The translations under genes and the position numbers were made by a program. From Favolaschia claudopus (Eukaryota; Basidiomycota; Agaricomycetes; Agaricales; Mycenaceae): a stretch of 64,000 nt of DNA. The notes under the pieces were generated by a model, which did not search any database, had not been told where the DNA came from, and was given only the letters and a program-made list of their open reading frames with translations. Of the stretch, positions 20,426 through 32,399 are shown piece by piece. The number at the start of each line of letters is the position of its first letter. Positions within the stretch are counted from its first letter, which is position 1. Location: NCBI GenBank assembly GCA_037176885.1, contig JAWWNJ010000030.1, positions 1,488,001 through 1,552,000 on the forward strand. The letters run 5' to 3'.

Positions 20426-21780
20426 ATGTTGGGTGTGTCACTTCTAACTGTCTTCTTCCTTGCCGCCGCACCTATAGTCACCGCGACCCGACGGGCAGAT
20501 GCCCCACCGGGTCCAACCTCTAATCCCTGCCCGCCAACCAACCTCTTAGATATGAGACTCACCGCTTCCGGAGTAAGCGCGGAGAATGGCTTCATGATCG
20601 ACACTTGCAGCTATGAGACCACTACAACCTTATGTGGTATTTCTGATTGCAAAATACAATCGGTTATGTGCTTATTTCCGCGTTCGTCCCTTTCTTAAGC
20701 TTCTGTCATTTTGGCGGACACTGACAAAAATCTCATAAGTCAACCGGTGGGGTCCCTGTCAGCCCCACCGAGCGCAATCCAAGTTGCCCCATATCAATTG
20801 GAGACCCCGCAGCGCCTGCACGTTGCCCCAGCGTAAACAAGAACCAGGCACCGCTGCAGAGTGGTGCTTCGAATGCCGATACGACGGACTGCTTTTATAC
20901 CAAGGAAATCGCTCCGTGTGTCTATACTCCCGTCTGTCAAGGAACACACTGGTTCAAATGGTCGAGAGTCTAATCACATCCTTAGGAAAACTATTCCAGT
21001 GGCCCCGCAAATTGTCCCCCAGCGCTCTCGTCAGGAGAAGCTCGGTGTGCCTTTTTCAACGGAGACAATGCACTTCTGGATACTGGTGCCTCAAACGCAG
21101 ACACGACTGACTGCTTCTACTTTAACGAAGTGGCCCCCTGCGTATACACACCGGTGCGTTCACCGGATTCGCGGGATCCCTTGCGTTACACGCCCCATAG
21201 GAGAAACTGTCTAGTGGGCCGGGAAACTGCCCCCTGTCGCGTGTACCTGGGCCGCTGTCCTCCCATTCAACATTGTTTCCCCCAATGATCAAGACAAGAA
21301 TCAGGAGGCGTTGGAGGATGGCTCCCAACTTGGTGATTTCTTTACTTGCATCTACTTCAACGCAGAGGATGCTTGCACCTACTCCAACGCATGTTACCAC
21401 TGACTTAAGCCAAACTCTGACCAATTTTGCGGATAGACAGGAGACTTTGTCAATGGCCCATCAAATTGCCCAATAGCGTCAGTGCCACCAGTGCACAGTG
21501 TGTCGGAAGTAATAATATTAATTGTCCGTAGGCCATCACCCGCCCCCACAATTGGAAGGAACATCGCAGTCGCAGACTCCGACCTGAACGAAACCTCTGG
21601 AAAAGGCGTCATTCTGCACCCAGATCTGATCGCACTTTCCATCATGGTGGGAATTAGCCTCGTGGCAGCTCTCGTTTTAGGAATTTGTTATCTCGGCCGG
21701 CGCCGTAATTTTCAGGGCTCATGTGCGATGGCTGTGGACGCCCATGTCCTTATTTGGACATGGGACTGCACCCGTGTATG
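20426..21780 (+). CDS. Secreted, membrane-anchored Cys-rich repeat protein, multi-exon
   Basis: Seen: ATG 20426 starts a signal peptide (MLGVSLLTVFFLAAAPIVTA). It is followed by CPPTNLLDMRLTASGVSAEN and CSYETTTTLC. Separate exon-like blocks then carry a recurring module: NCP/SCP, a GASNADTTDCFY core, then APCVYTP (20760-20930 and 21000-21152). A divergent copy with CIYFNAEDACTYSNA lies at about 21320-21395. A final block (about 21590-21720) encodes a transmembrane helix, IALSIMVGISLVAALVLGI, then basic residues. Inference: an extracellular Cys-rich protein tethered to the membrane, function unknown. Exon joins are not all resolved in phase. The 3' end runs into a hairpin-rich repeat near 21720, so the gene may be truncated. 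Confidence 0.45.
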
Positions 21781-24044
21781 ATGGGCCTCGGCCCGATCAT
21801 TTCCCCATGATCTTGGGTCACAGTTTGTTCAACTGGATCCTTCGGTGCAGTAGGCCTCTGTGAACACGTCCCGCACCATACAACAACTTGGGACAGTAGT
21901 TTGAAGTATTACCTCTTTTCTTTCTGTCTGAAAAACGTAGAATAAGAGACTGAGACCTAACTCTCAGATGCGGTCGACGGGTATTCAACTGTGAAAACCA
22001 AACAAAATTCATTTCCGACGTATTCTTAGTTTCAGTCAGTTCTAACTCATATTTTCTAGTGCCGGAATAGGATACATACCTCGAAACATGAAACCAGAAT
22101 TTATTATGCTCTTGATAGTGCACAATTGAAGGAATCGGGGTGCAGAAGCGCAAGCGCGTGAGGCAATAGACGGAAAGATGGCCAGCAACGACAACGATGT
22201 GCATGCGGGATGCGAGAAACTGAAGATCAGCGCAGCTGGCATCAAGTCTTCTTTTAAGTTTGCCCCATGCTCGGATGTTTCCAGCCACTGCGTAGCACAT
22301 TGTTCTTTGCTTGAGGTTTGCATCCCGATTGATACATTTGCAACATCTGCAAGGACAGAACACACATTGAAAAAAGTAACCGCACACCAACTTCAAAACA
22401 CGAACTCGTGTGAAGGTGTGTATGCGGTTATTCTGTTCAATGTGCTTCAGCGCATGCCAGGAAGCTGCGGCTGACGAATACGTTATCGAGTGGGGGTCAT
22501 GTGTTCGGGGGACAAACACCCTCACACATTCGCTGTACGGTCCATCTACGTCTCGCAAGCGACAGTGTGAGTGCAGTTTTTGAAACAGTTTATCGAGAAT
22601 AATCAATAATGCTCACCAGAACATTCAAATCCCTCATGAAGCTGCTTTTTACCGATTTGCCGGCTCGAGTTGATTTTGTTTGAAGAAGGAAGCTGACATA
22701 TTCAAGACAGCAGAGTAGAAGTGAGGTTGGTGAAGCTCTGAGAGTCGAGGCAAGCCGAGTAGCAACAAGAAAGGAACAGCAAGAAAAGGCAAGGTTAGAG
22801 AAACAAGCTGTTGAAACACCTGAAGTTGCTCGAGTTTGGACGAGAACAAAAAGTAGAAGAACCAGACTGAGTTGAATTTTACATCGAAATTGAAGTCAAT
22901 AATCGGATTCCAAGTAGAGGGCAATGGAGAGGCAGAGGGAAGCGGGAGAGGATGAAGTGGGAGTCCGGGACAACTCGGGGACGTTCCGGTTGTTGTTGCG
23001 TTGCCAACGCCGGTGGCGGCAATCTAAATAAAAATATCTTGAATTACATTGGCCAGGTCCTTAGTCCATTCGGGGTATGCACTAAGGACATGCCGCAATC
23101 TTGAATTCAAGCCGCGGCCAGATTAGGACTTGGGAATCAAGATGAATTCTGTTCAAAGCGCCCGCTTTTAAAGCAAATCTGGCCGAAAAGCCGCAGGGGT
23201 GGGCGAGAACTTGATTAAGAAACTCCCTCCCTTTTTCTCCCTTTTTCTCTCTTTTTCTCAACTTGAATAACTTGATTTTTTCATCCCGTCCACAGACATG
23301 GGACATTGGCCCAATTTGAGCTAAGTCTGTCCGCATCGTTCCAGCGTACCGCGGCGTCGTTTCCTTCCAACTCAAAATCTCTCAATCCAAACCTTCCTAT
23401 GCCCCGCTGAATCTCGATCCTCTAGGCCCCCCACTCCGAAATCTTCCCACATCCTCAACACCTTAAACTCCCGTCTCCAGTCACGGAACCGCCAAACGGA
23501 GCGACACCCGCAGCCGTAAAAACAGCGCTTGGTGCTACCGAGACGTACACAAGCGATTCCGGCCTTCATCCGTTGCACAAAGGCTTGTCGTCCATAGAGG
23601 AAAGGTTTTGATGAATGAAGAAGAGGGCCGGCCCCCCGTTATCGAAGTCTTCGAGACGAGTCAAGCCGAAAGAAACAGCCAGTCGCGCACGGCGCGAAGA
23701 TCTTCATCGGTCAGGATGGGTCTAGGACACGGAAATTTAAACTAATTTACAACCGGTTTGTGAGCTCTAGAAAGCTTATGAGTACTAGACACAACAAAAT
23801 TTCTGAGGACCTTCTGGTTTTGCGCAGTGATAGCGGTGTGGGTGACTTCGGGAGCGAGGGAATCAACAGCTTCGTACAAGACCACGAGTGCGGCACGGTT
23901 TGCTCTGCCTTAGAACTTGAGCAACTTTATCCACTCAATGCGCCGCCAGAGACTCAGGAAGCTGACGAAGATCAGCTACGAGTAGATTCTGATAACTGAC
24001 GCTCCGTTCTTATACATACGAATCGAGTACATACACGATTACTA
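21781..24044. other. No gene recognised
   Basis: Open frames of up to 262 codons on the minus strand (21818-22606) show no domain and look incidental. A pyrimidine microsatellite of CTTTTTCTC type sits at 23228-23260. Confidence 0.35.
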
Positions 24045-24538
24045 TGGTTGCGGCCAAAACTTCATGACCAGTTGCAATTTTGCTCAAAATCCTTAGCAGG
24101 AACTAGGGTATGGTTTATAGGCGAAATTTTTATTTCAGAGGAATCGGAGTCGGAGTCCGACCTACTCCTAACTTAGGGTTACAAAGAAAAACCAAATTGT
24201 GTGTATTCAACTCGCGAATTTGAGGCAGGTAATCAAGTCTTTCTCTGCCATTCTGCCTCTGCAACCCCGCTGCGGACCCGTGAAATCTCTTAACCAAGAA
24301 CCAGGCGACATTGATGCTACTGCACAGCCATCGGTCCGAGTGAGCCGCAATCAAAAGCGCGAAATTGCCGTCCAAAACATGGAAACCCAATTTTTCGAAG
24401 TTTTGCTCCAGTCCGTTTGTAGTTTACCTTCTTGCAATGCTATTTACACAGTCCCAGGATGTCTCGATGAAAACTGACGTGACAGTATCAATTACCCAAT
24501 TGGGACTGCGACTTGTCACGAAGTTCGGTCCGCAACCA
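24045..24538. mobile_element. TA-flanked MITE, TGGTTGCGGCCAAAAC family, copy 1
   Basis: The ends TGGTTGCGGCCAAAACTTCA and, inverted, TGGTTGCGGACCGAACTTCG are flanked by TA at both sides. It shares most of its length with copy 2 at 36468-37013. No transposase. Mariner/pogo type by its TA target. Confidence 0.75.
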
Positions 24539-24713
24539 TACCTAGCTCGACAGGGCCATGACTTGCGGGAAGGGCCAAAACAAGGGGACAGCGGCACTTG
24601 ATGTGGTACGGCAACGCCCCAAAAAGTGGTGCCCCCGGCTTTGCCGCTGACAGAATTGTCAACAAACGTAAGCACAAACAAAGGAGCACCACTCAATCAA
24701 AACCCGTATATTA

Positions 24714-24898
24714 GAGCCTTTGCGGTGAGCCGCCACACGAACTGGCGGCTCGTGCCACACAATGACTGCTGATGCTACTGGGCCAAGTTAGCCACCTTGA
24801 GATGTCCTTCATAACAGCTGCTCAGGGTGGCTTACTTGAGACCCGGTGCTTGGTGGGTCGTGAGAAAAATTAGCCGCCAGCAGCTACCGCAAAGGCTC
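24714..24898. mobile_element. TA-flanked MITE, GAGCCTTTGCGG family
   Basis: The ends GAGCCTTTGCGGTGAGCCGC and GCTACCGCAAAGGCTC (right end, read on +) are bounded by TA at 24712-24713 and 24899-24900. Length 185 bp. Confidence 0.7.
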
Positions 24899-25400
24899 TA
24901 TTGTTTCCAAAACGGCTGTAACAAAAGGATTGCTTTTGACTGCAAAAGGACTGCCCTATACGACTCGAATTGCTTGTAAACGTCTGGGTATCCGAGACTA
25001 CCCGCCTTCGGCAGGGCCGAGCTGCGCTCGCGTTCCTACCTCAAGGGGCTTCCATGATAAGAAATTTCCTAATTTGGACGAGGGGGAGGGCCCCGTCCAA
25101 AAGTCCCAGATGCTTCACAATGGTAAATATAACCCCGGCAAATGTAAATGTGGGGTTTTAAGCCCTCCATACAGCCAACAAGCTCCATATTGGGCTCAAG
25201 TCAAGGCTCAAGTTGGACCGCCAAGTTTTCCGAACGACGTGTCATTTCCTTATCCGACCGTGTGAACTGGCACGTGTGTCACAGAATCCGAGGTCTTGGA
25301 TGGCAGGCGCCATCAAGTTCAGACTCTATATAATAGATTTATCGACTATCATAAATCTTGTAGAGTCTGACTTGGTGAGACTACTGCAGAAGCAACTTTA
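24899..25400. other. No gene; contains a GC-cluster fragment
   Basis: No coding sequence is recognised. CCGCCTTCGGCAGGGCCG...CTGCGCTCGCG at about 25001-25032 matches the GC-rich tandem array near 56950. An inverted TTTGGACG...CGTCCAAA hairpin follows at about 25073-25103. Confidence 0.45.
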
Positions 25401-25402
25401 TG

Positions 25403-25530
25403 ATTGGGGGAGCTTCCTCCCCCCTTTTGTCTGAGGTTCCCGAAAAGTGGATGGCTGTGCAATGTGCCTACTCTCCCACGGGTACGCCATCAGCTGTGAT
25501 CTCCCACGGGTACGCCATCAATACGTGATG
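25403..25530. repeat. Hairpin-bearing repeat end (GGGGGAGC type)
   Basis: GGGGGAGCTTCCTCCCCCC is followed by TTTTGTCTGAGGTTC and duplicated CTCCCACGGGTACGCCATCA (25469-25488 and 25500-25521). It is related to 10328-10445. Confidence 0.5.
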
Positions 25531-25867
25531 TTAAACAGAGCCTTAAACTTCAATTAAACCAAGTGGCCTACTGGGTGACTTCCCATACAGTGCCAAGCAT
25601 CACTTCTCCAACACTGCTTTTTCGGCCGAACATAAATTTTTGTGATTTATTTCTGATTTTCTAAGGAAGGAAACCGACCAAAAGAATGCGTTTGGCGTCG
25701 AGAACTCACTTTTTTCCCACGGTGTTTCACTTTTTTCGCGTCTGGAAAAAATAAAATCATGCTTTTGGCTCTAATTTTGGATGGATTGAGGCCAGATGTG
25801 TTCAGTAGTCATGCAGAAACCCAGAAAAAGTGGTAGCCGAGTGTAGCCGAGTCTGCTCTGACAGGCC
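25531..25867. other. No gene recognised
   Basis: AT-rich sequence. Nothing supportable. Confidence 0.4.
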
Positions 25868-26117
25868 CCCGGTCACTATCATATACTCGAGTAGGTCCGT
25901 AGCCCTCATAGAGTAAAACAACGTCAGAGGTCTATTTCGCGAACCAGCCACAGGAAGGAGGTTCTGGGTAGCTGAAGTGAAGCAGCTGCTCAAAACTAAG
26001 CGTTTCCCGCAACTTGGAGGGAAAAATCGGCTTTTTTGACGTCTCCAGAGCGCCATCAACGTCAAAAAATAGAGTAAATCAGCCAAATTCCGACGGACAT
26101 ATTTGGTAGTGACCGGG
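25868..26117. mobile_element. MITE, CCCGGTCACTA family, copy 1
   Basis: The ends CCCGGTCACTA and TAGTGACCGGG bound 250 bp. The interior shares AGAGTAAAACAAC with the copy at 44044-44399. No coding sequence. Confidence 0.55.
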
Positions 26118-27282
26118 CGCCTGCTCTGACCTACCTGGGTGATCCGCCGAACGTTGGGGCGGCAAAGTCCGGGACGCACGTGACCTTAAGCCTAACCGAT
26201 ATGGGAATTTGATGATGGCATCAGCTATCATTAGGGTTTGTTTCACTTTTTCGGAGGTGAAAATACAAAAACTTGTTCAATTGCCTTGCAAAGCACAAGA
26301 TGAGTTGCTACACATCCATAGAGACGTTTTACACTGTTTTTCAGTTGAATGGTGATGACGGCATAATGTAGTTTCGAGTTCAACTTTTGATGCCGTTCCC
26401 TGTCAAAAAAAGGAACCGTGATGTGATGCTTGGCACTGTAGTACTTTTTCCCGATTATCCTTTTCGACGCGGTGCCAACGGTGTAAACATCTAAGCTTTG
26501 ATGGAGAGGAGATATTTTTCCTTTAGGTATTACTTTTTATTCAGGGAGAGTTTTCTGCTACTAGAGACAAGAATAATTGTTCCAAAATTCCCCTAGGATG
26601 AACCTCACTCAGCGGCAGACAACCGCAATTGCCGCGTACACACCCGTCCTCGAGCGTCCTAGCGGAGTCTCCAACAGGCGTCTCGCCGGGGTCAAGCCGC
26701 GATCCGAAAAATTTTCGGCAGCTACACATCAGCAGCCGTGAGGCCTGCCGAGGTTCGATCAGGCCATGGCAAGTTGGAACAAAGGAGTTGTGAGCGTCAA
26801 ACAACCCGCACGCTTCCAAATCCGTTTATTCGAGCGGATTAAATCTGAACGGGGGGTAGGGACCCCTCGTTCAGATTTAAGCTTTATTCAGGCTCAGAAC
26901 GCGATAAAATTAGGGAAAGTGAGATCTGAGCCCGATGGGGTCCCTCGGCATCTCCTCCGGAAATTCTCGGATATTCGAAAACATTTATTTAGTACTATGG
27001 GAAGTCACCCACTGTACAGCGGCGCAATCAGGGGAAAGTGCAATAATAAAGAAAAAGAAATACTCTCAGCCAAGGGCTCGCATCAATAGGAAATTACTCC
27101 CGACTTTCGAAGAAACCACAAAGGCAGGAATACCATCAACTTCAGTTCCCACGGTTCCGACTCCATCAATTCCATTCCCCCCCAAAAAAAATCAGAACCA
27201 TTAGCCTGGGCAGCAGTCAAAATTACGAGACTTGGCAGCTTTTCTGATGTGATTTCGCACAAATTCCTGAACTCAGCTCTAT
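26118..27282. other. No gene recognised
   Basis: Open frames at 26541-27204 have no known domain. The stretch is mostly AT-rich and noncoding in character. Confidence 0.35.
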
Positions 27283-27470
27283 GGTAGCAGGTTTTACCGG
27301 GACTGCGGCACTAAGACAAGAAGTATGGCTTGAGTTGTGTATGTAAGGCTGATATAAAGACGAAACTTTGCCTTTGCTTTGCCTCTCACAAGATCAGTTC
27401 TGTTCAGGCTGGACGGAATTAGCGCAAGCTCCCCCTTTTCTGTAAGCCGGGCACCGGCATTACAATACAT
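27283..27470 (-). repeat. LTR-like repeat fragment, second copy
   Basis: Partner of 17725-17985: ATGGTAGCAGGTTTTACCGG, CTGGACGGAATTAGCGCAAG and TGTAAGCCGGGCACCGGC are shared. Reads as a solo LTR or fragment on the minus strand. Confidence 0.45.
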
Positions 27471-28435
27471 AGTTTTTTTTTTCTCCAGGTCGGTCTCAAA
27501 AACGCAATATTTTTTGCCATCAAATCAGCATTTTCCCACGCCCATACCCCATAACTGGGGTTGAAAAGTATATGGGTGTGTAGCCCTGGACTGTCGGCGT
27601 AAGTTCCGGTGGTTTTCGTGTCTGTGCGAGCAAAGCTGAGCGCAGGATCAAGGAGATACGTCAAAAAAATTGCCTTTTTGATGGTGCGGACAACCCTTTG
27701 GTGGAGCTTCCCGGGGCCTAACCTTGGCTCTCCAACAGCGAATGTATTCGGAAATCCTCGCCACGGACTCTACAGGGACCATGCTATCAGGAGCGACACA
27801 TATTACAGCCCACTTCCATGGTGTGAAACATAGGTCGTTTGCGTTTATGTCTAATAGTAAAATCACCTGCAGGTGCTAGGGGCGGCCCCGGTGGACCAGG
27901 AGTTTGTTATGGGGGCCAAGGAGGGTCCGCCCAGGGCCCTGTGGTGAAGGCCGACAATGTAAACTTCTACGGTAAGTCATTGCTGTACACCGCAAGCCGC
28001 TCCTGCTGAGTATTGCGTCCACCTCTGTTATCAAGCTTTATGATATGTGGGTGATCGATAGTAACAACGGCGATTATGGAACCAATAGCAGTGAGCCCGT
28101 GCTTCGCTACGGTCAATGATTATGAACGCTCCTGGTAAATATCCATCCTGCGATAGAATCACTCTTATTTTCGTCACGGAAAGCTCTGCCCGGATATTTC
28201 TCCTTCAACAAAGCTTAGATGCCTACTCCGTTGGCACCGCGTCCAAAGTAAATACTATGTATTCACTAGCTACACTAATACACGGCACTGACTGCTACGA
28301 TGCGGTAGTGCATTCGGGCATCCGACCGTAGCTCAGTCATCTGTTTGTGCGTGCTTTATACAGATCCTGCTCTTAGCATCGCGATTCTGCGGGATTCCCT
28401 TTCAACGAGCGCCAGAAGATTCAGGCTCGGTGAAA
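27471..28435. other. No gene recognised
   Basis: Short open frames only. Nothing supportable was seen. Confidence 0.35.
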
Positions 28436-28439
28436 ACGA

Positions 28440-28560
28440 CGTCTTGGGATATCTTGGGATATCTTGAGTTTTGCGCATTATATGAGACTCCAAGATATCC
28501 CAAGATCTCCCAACAAAAATCACGTCGTATATCTTGGGATATCTTGGGTTTTGATTTCCG
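28440..28560. repeat. Inverted ATATCTTGGGATATCTTGGG repeats
   Basis: CTTGGGATATCTTGGGATAT occurs on the + strand near 28441 and near 28532. Its complement (AAGATATCCCAAGATCTCCC) lies near 28492, so the segment can fold back. Confidence 0.5.
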
Positions 28561-29039
28561 TTGAAATTTTGGGTTCTATTGTATTTTCTGGCGGCACTGA
28601 AGTGAAAAAGGTTCGTCGCCGCGCGGAATTGAACACGCACGAACCATAGACGGAGGACTTTGTATACCACTACCACTACCACCCCAACCATTCGACTAAA
28701 CAGGCTGGGAGATATCGCACCGTCGGCTGCTCTAGGTCGGCTCTCGGCTTCTCGGACACATATGCCGGCTTGTTTTTCTCTATTTGTTAGGCCCCGAAAT
28801 TTTAAATGCGCCGCTCTGGCTTTCGTGGCCCTCGGCTCGTCTTAAGTCGTTTTCCATCGTAGTCTACTTGATGTTCTTGATTTTCTTTGGTCTGTGAAAA
28901 AATATATGCGAGGTAGCCAGAGCCAGCTGGTTACCTAGGTATACTCTATATATCTACCCAGAATCCACCGTCCCTACACCACAACAATCATCATCATCGT
29001 CTGCTCCATTGAAAAAGAAGAGAAAAAATGGGGCCAAAG
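28561..29039. other. No gene recognised; left flank of the DUF6589 fragment
   Basis: Contains a TACCAC microsatellite at about 28663-28682. No copy of the 32971-35221 element's terminal repeat was found here. Confidence 0.35.
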
Positions 29040-29885
29040 TGTCAGCCGCGCCCACCCGGAATTTTCTAGGGGCTGCAGATCAGGTCATGGTTACGCTCTG
29101 CAATTTTATGCGGATGACATTTTGGTATCTTGAAATATGTTCTGCGGCTGCGGAAGGAGACATTGGTCGAGTTTTCGAGGTAATAAAGGTCAGTTCTGCT
29201 CATTCTGATTATTATAGCTGAGGTAGTGAAACCGTTCACAGCTACTTCGATTTTCTCTCTGGGCTTCAGGTCAACTTCAGGTTCAACCAATTACGGAAAT
29301 GAGCTTCTTGAACTTGCATGCAATTTTCTCTACGAGTGGTCGGATGATTTGATATTCTCAGTTTTAGAGAACTACCTTGTCAATCCAAGCGGCCGACCTG
29401 GGCACCATCTGGAGCTTGATCTGTTCCAAGAACACTATAATTTCTGGATCAAGGTTTTATTCAATTCAAAGAGCCATGATTTCGACAGCCATCATCTCTC
29501 GGAAGCCGTTGGACTGAACATTTCCGGTATTAGCCAATATCGAGAGAGATTTCCAGGCCTCTTTGGGTTGAAGAAGAACGGTTGAAAGCATCGCGACACC
29601 AAGGTCCACGACGATATCAACAAGCTCGGTGATCATTTCCGCGCTGAACACATTCTTGTTTGGGAGGCGGGGCGGAATCAGGCGTACCAAGTGCCGAACG
29701 AGTTCAGTGCAGGGATGACGAAATTGAGGCAAGGCACTTTGAAAACCTTTCTGGACCGCACGATGGCAGGTGAAGCGATGGTTGAGACAGCCGGTGACAA
29801 CCCAGAGGTGCCCGCTTGCCCGGTGACTATGGTTGACGGAGTTACTGCTATAGACAATTTTATAACTGGGTTTGCGAGTGGCTAA
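29040..29885 (+). pseudogene. DUF6589 protein, C-terminal part, broken
   Basis: Seen: FMRMTFWYLEICSAAAEGDI then GRVFEVIK, an apparent intron (GTCAGT near 29190 to CACAG near 29241), GSTNYGNELLELACNFLYEW, NPSGRPGHHLELDLFQEHYN then FWIKVLFNSKSHDFDS, and GISQYRERFPGLFGLKKNG. These match my knowledge of the conserved C-terminal half of DUF6589 proteins of Agaricomycetes, whose biochemical role is unknown. Breaks: an 11-bp tandem insertion (AGGTCAACTTC type, about 29268-29280) shifts the frame, and TGA at 29582-29584 interrupts FGLKKNG-KHRDTK. After it the frame stays open to TAA at 29883. The N-terminal half is missing. It converges on the RecQ gene, with 48 bp between stop codons, mirroring the pair at 33247-34929. 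Confidence 0.65.
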
Positions 29886-29932
29886 TATAGACAAGTTGAA
29901 TACTAGTTGAATGTAAAACAATTAGTAGCTGA

Positions 29933-32088
29933 TTAATTTTCTTTGTGACCGCCAACACCAACACCGCGCTTCCGCTTCCGCTTCTTCATTGGAGATGGCG
30001 GAGCTGCCTGATTAGTTTTATTTGATAGAGGAACCTCGTCAACAGGCATGAGATTATTTTTGACGTGTAGGATGTCCTCCTTGGTCGGGAGTGGGTGTCC
30101 AGTGCTGCGAGAAACAAACTCTTGGTCAGTACCCGTGAGCAAGATTGAGCAACAGAAAAGCTTACGCAATAAACGCCGTGGATAGTCGGTCAACTAATGC
30201 GCTTTTGACCCCGCCAACTTCAAGATTCAAGGTGCGACAGTAATGTTTCAATACGGGAGCTGTCGCAAGGTCTTGGAGTAACTGCATGCGATAGCTGGTA
30301 TAGCCGTTGTCAGATTCGCCTGAGCTTGATTCACCCTCCTCGCGGTCGGCAAGAATCTGCTTAAAACCGTCCAAGATCTCCGTCAAGTACTTGAGAAGCT
30401 GAGAACCGTACTTGTCCATGAACTTGAAGCCCTCAGAAATCACTCGCAGATTCTCGAGCGAGGTGCAAATGTGCGCCTTCTCAACGATTGCATTAAGCAC
30501 ACACTCCGGCAAAAAACACTCGCTGGGATCGTCCTCAGATGGCCGAATGCTCGCCCAAGTTTTATGCCGCCAGTGATCCAGCATCTGGTACAATGATTCC
30601 TTACGAGGAGCGGCCACATTGGCTTGATTTTCCTCGAAATGTTTGGCCCAGCGGTCAACCATTGCCAAATCTGCTGCGCTCCCGTTGGGATCGTGGATCG
30701 GCACACAACAGTCGGGACCGCGATCGATGTACACTTCACCGTTGTGCTCCATGCTAACCGCCCGGGAACAGCATGTTGATGTGGGATTAAACCAGTGAAC
30801 GAGTGATGCTGGTAGTTCAGCCCGTTTGGCAGCGTCAGCCTTCGCCTTCGCGCTGCTGTCATCGGAACCCGGCGGCTGCTGTCGAACCCATTCCGGAGCA
30901 AATGCAATTACCCGCGCAGGTTCTCCATCCCTGCCTGCCCGACCAAGCTGCTGCTCCAGCTTCCCGAGATCCTTCGGGAGATCGAAGACGATAGCTTGAC
31001 GGACGCAAGCGATGTCGAATCCGTACGTTGCAGTGTCGGTAACGATAAGGATGCGAGTTTTGCCGGCTTCGAAGTCCTTCTTCAGCTGTGCACGATACTT
31101 GGGTGTCGACAGCGAGGTATAGGTTTTGATGATGTGCTCCCGTCCCGGAATATCTGCAGGCATGAGACCATCAAGATATATCATGAGCTGGTCGCCCCGT
31201 AGGATTGTCTCGGCGAACATGATGGTCGGGAGTATATCGGCCGCGATCTTCATGTTAATTGGCACAACAAAGCTGACGTCTAGGAAGTGTCTGGTGGTGG
31301 TGGGATGCTGAAAGAAGCGTGGTATATACTTGAGGTTGGGGCGGTCGACAGAATAACGAGCGTGCTTATAAGTCCCGGGTTGTAAGCCCAAGGATTTTGC
31401 TATTATGACGGCTTGCGCAGGCGGAGCCGTCGCCGAGGCTAGAGTATACACAGTAGACTTTGGAAGGCGGATGTGCAAATACACGAGGGAATTATAGCCA
31501 GCCTGAAAGACTCCGGCTTGCCGAACTAACTGCACTTCAGCGATAGACACCCAGCGGACCAGATTGACAAACGCGGCCTTTCTGAGAAGCGCGGTCATCT
31601 CAGTCTCGCAGAGCATCTTGGGAGTCATCACGCCCATGCGAACATCATCGCCCTCCGCCAGTTCTCTGAAGAGATCACGTCCAACGAGACGTGCATCATG
31701 AACCGTGTCTTGATTGATTGCAAGAACGCGCAGACCGCGACGCGACGCGACTTCTGCCTGTAAAAGTGCGTCAGAGGTATCCAGAATCCAAATCGATCAA
31801 GGTACGCACCTGCTGTTCCACGAGAACCTTCGTGGGCACTATTAACAACGCGATACCCTTCTCCGAGCGAGCACTAGCAGCCATTGCTCCAGCCATCAAG
31901 ACCACGGTTTTCCCCATCCCGGTTGCTATCACGCAGAAAACGTTTTTTTTATTGTCGATTTCGAGGGCCAGGTCCAGCTGGAATGGCCGTAGTCGCGTGA
32001 GTTTGCACCTTGCAGATAGAACGCGCTCCATCCATTGAGCGGGAGTTTCCGGCTGTGAGACTACTTGAATGGGTGGCGAAGAGTCCAT
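29933..32088 (-). CDS. RecQ-type helicase with degenerate DEAH box, three exons
   Basis: Exons 32088-31810, 31757-30166 and 30104-29933 are joined by GTGCGT..ACAG (52 bp) and GTAAGC..GCAG (61 bp) introns. They give an uninterrupted frame of about 680 residues. Seen: Walker A ATGMGKT at residues 55-61; LASATAPP (motif III-like); a helicase C domain with DTATYGFDIACVRQAIVFDL and motif VI QQLGRAGRDGEP near 362. A C-terminal SAP-like helix pair follows (APVLKHYCRTLNLEVGG...ALVDRL), then a basic tail MKKRKRKRG. Known: RecQ helicases unwind DNA 3'-5' using a DEAH motif for Mg-ATP. Odd: that motif reads AEVQ (residues 166-169, WVSIAEVQLV), so ATP hydrolysis should be impaired. An upstream in-frame ATG at 32139 is an alternative start. 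It converges on a DUF6589 fragment. Confidence 0.75.
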
Positions 32089-32399
32089 GTTTTGAAATAT
32101 GCATAGATTAAGGGAGTAGAGAAAGGACAGTGAGGACAACTGAGCTCCAGAGCGAGCTCGCGGAGAGGGCGGACGACGTTCGGACGTAGTTCCTTTTTGA
32201 GTGGGTTATTCCCAAAACGGGAGGCCGTCATCACGCCGGGCTGTTCATCAGTGATGGATGTCGCTCCTCAGCGGCAGGGTGTAACAAATTCATGCCTATT
32301 TGAGAGCAGGTAGTTAGTCGGTGGGGGCGGGGATTGTGATGGTAAGGGAGAGAAAGTGGGATCAGTATTTGGCTTCGTATTGCACGTTGCTTACCTGAT

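Noticed and set aside
21818..22606. 262-codon minus-strand frame
   Set aside because: No motif, irregular composition, and it overlaps other equal-quality frames.
28440..28560. CRISPR-like spaced repeats
   Set aside because: The repeats are inverted and irregular without uniform spacers, and the genome is eukaryotic.
32180..32215. GACGTTCGGACGTAG upstream of the complete RecQ gene as a TIR remnant
   Set aside because: Only about 10 bases match the TIR palindrome, with no mirrored partner left of 29040.
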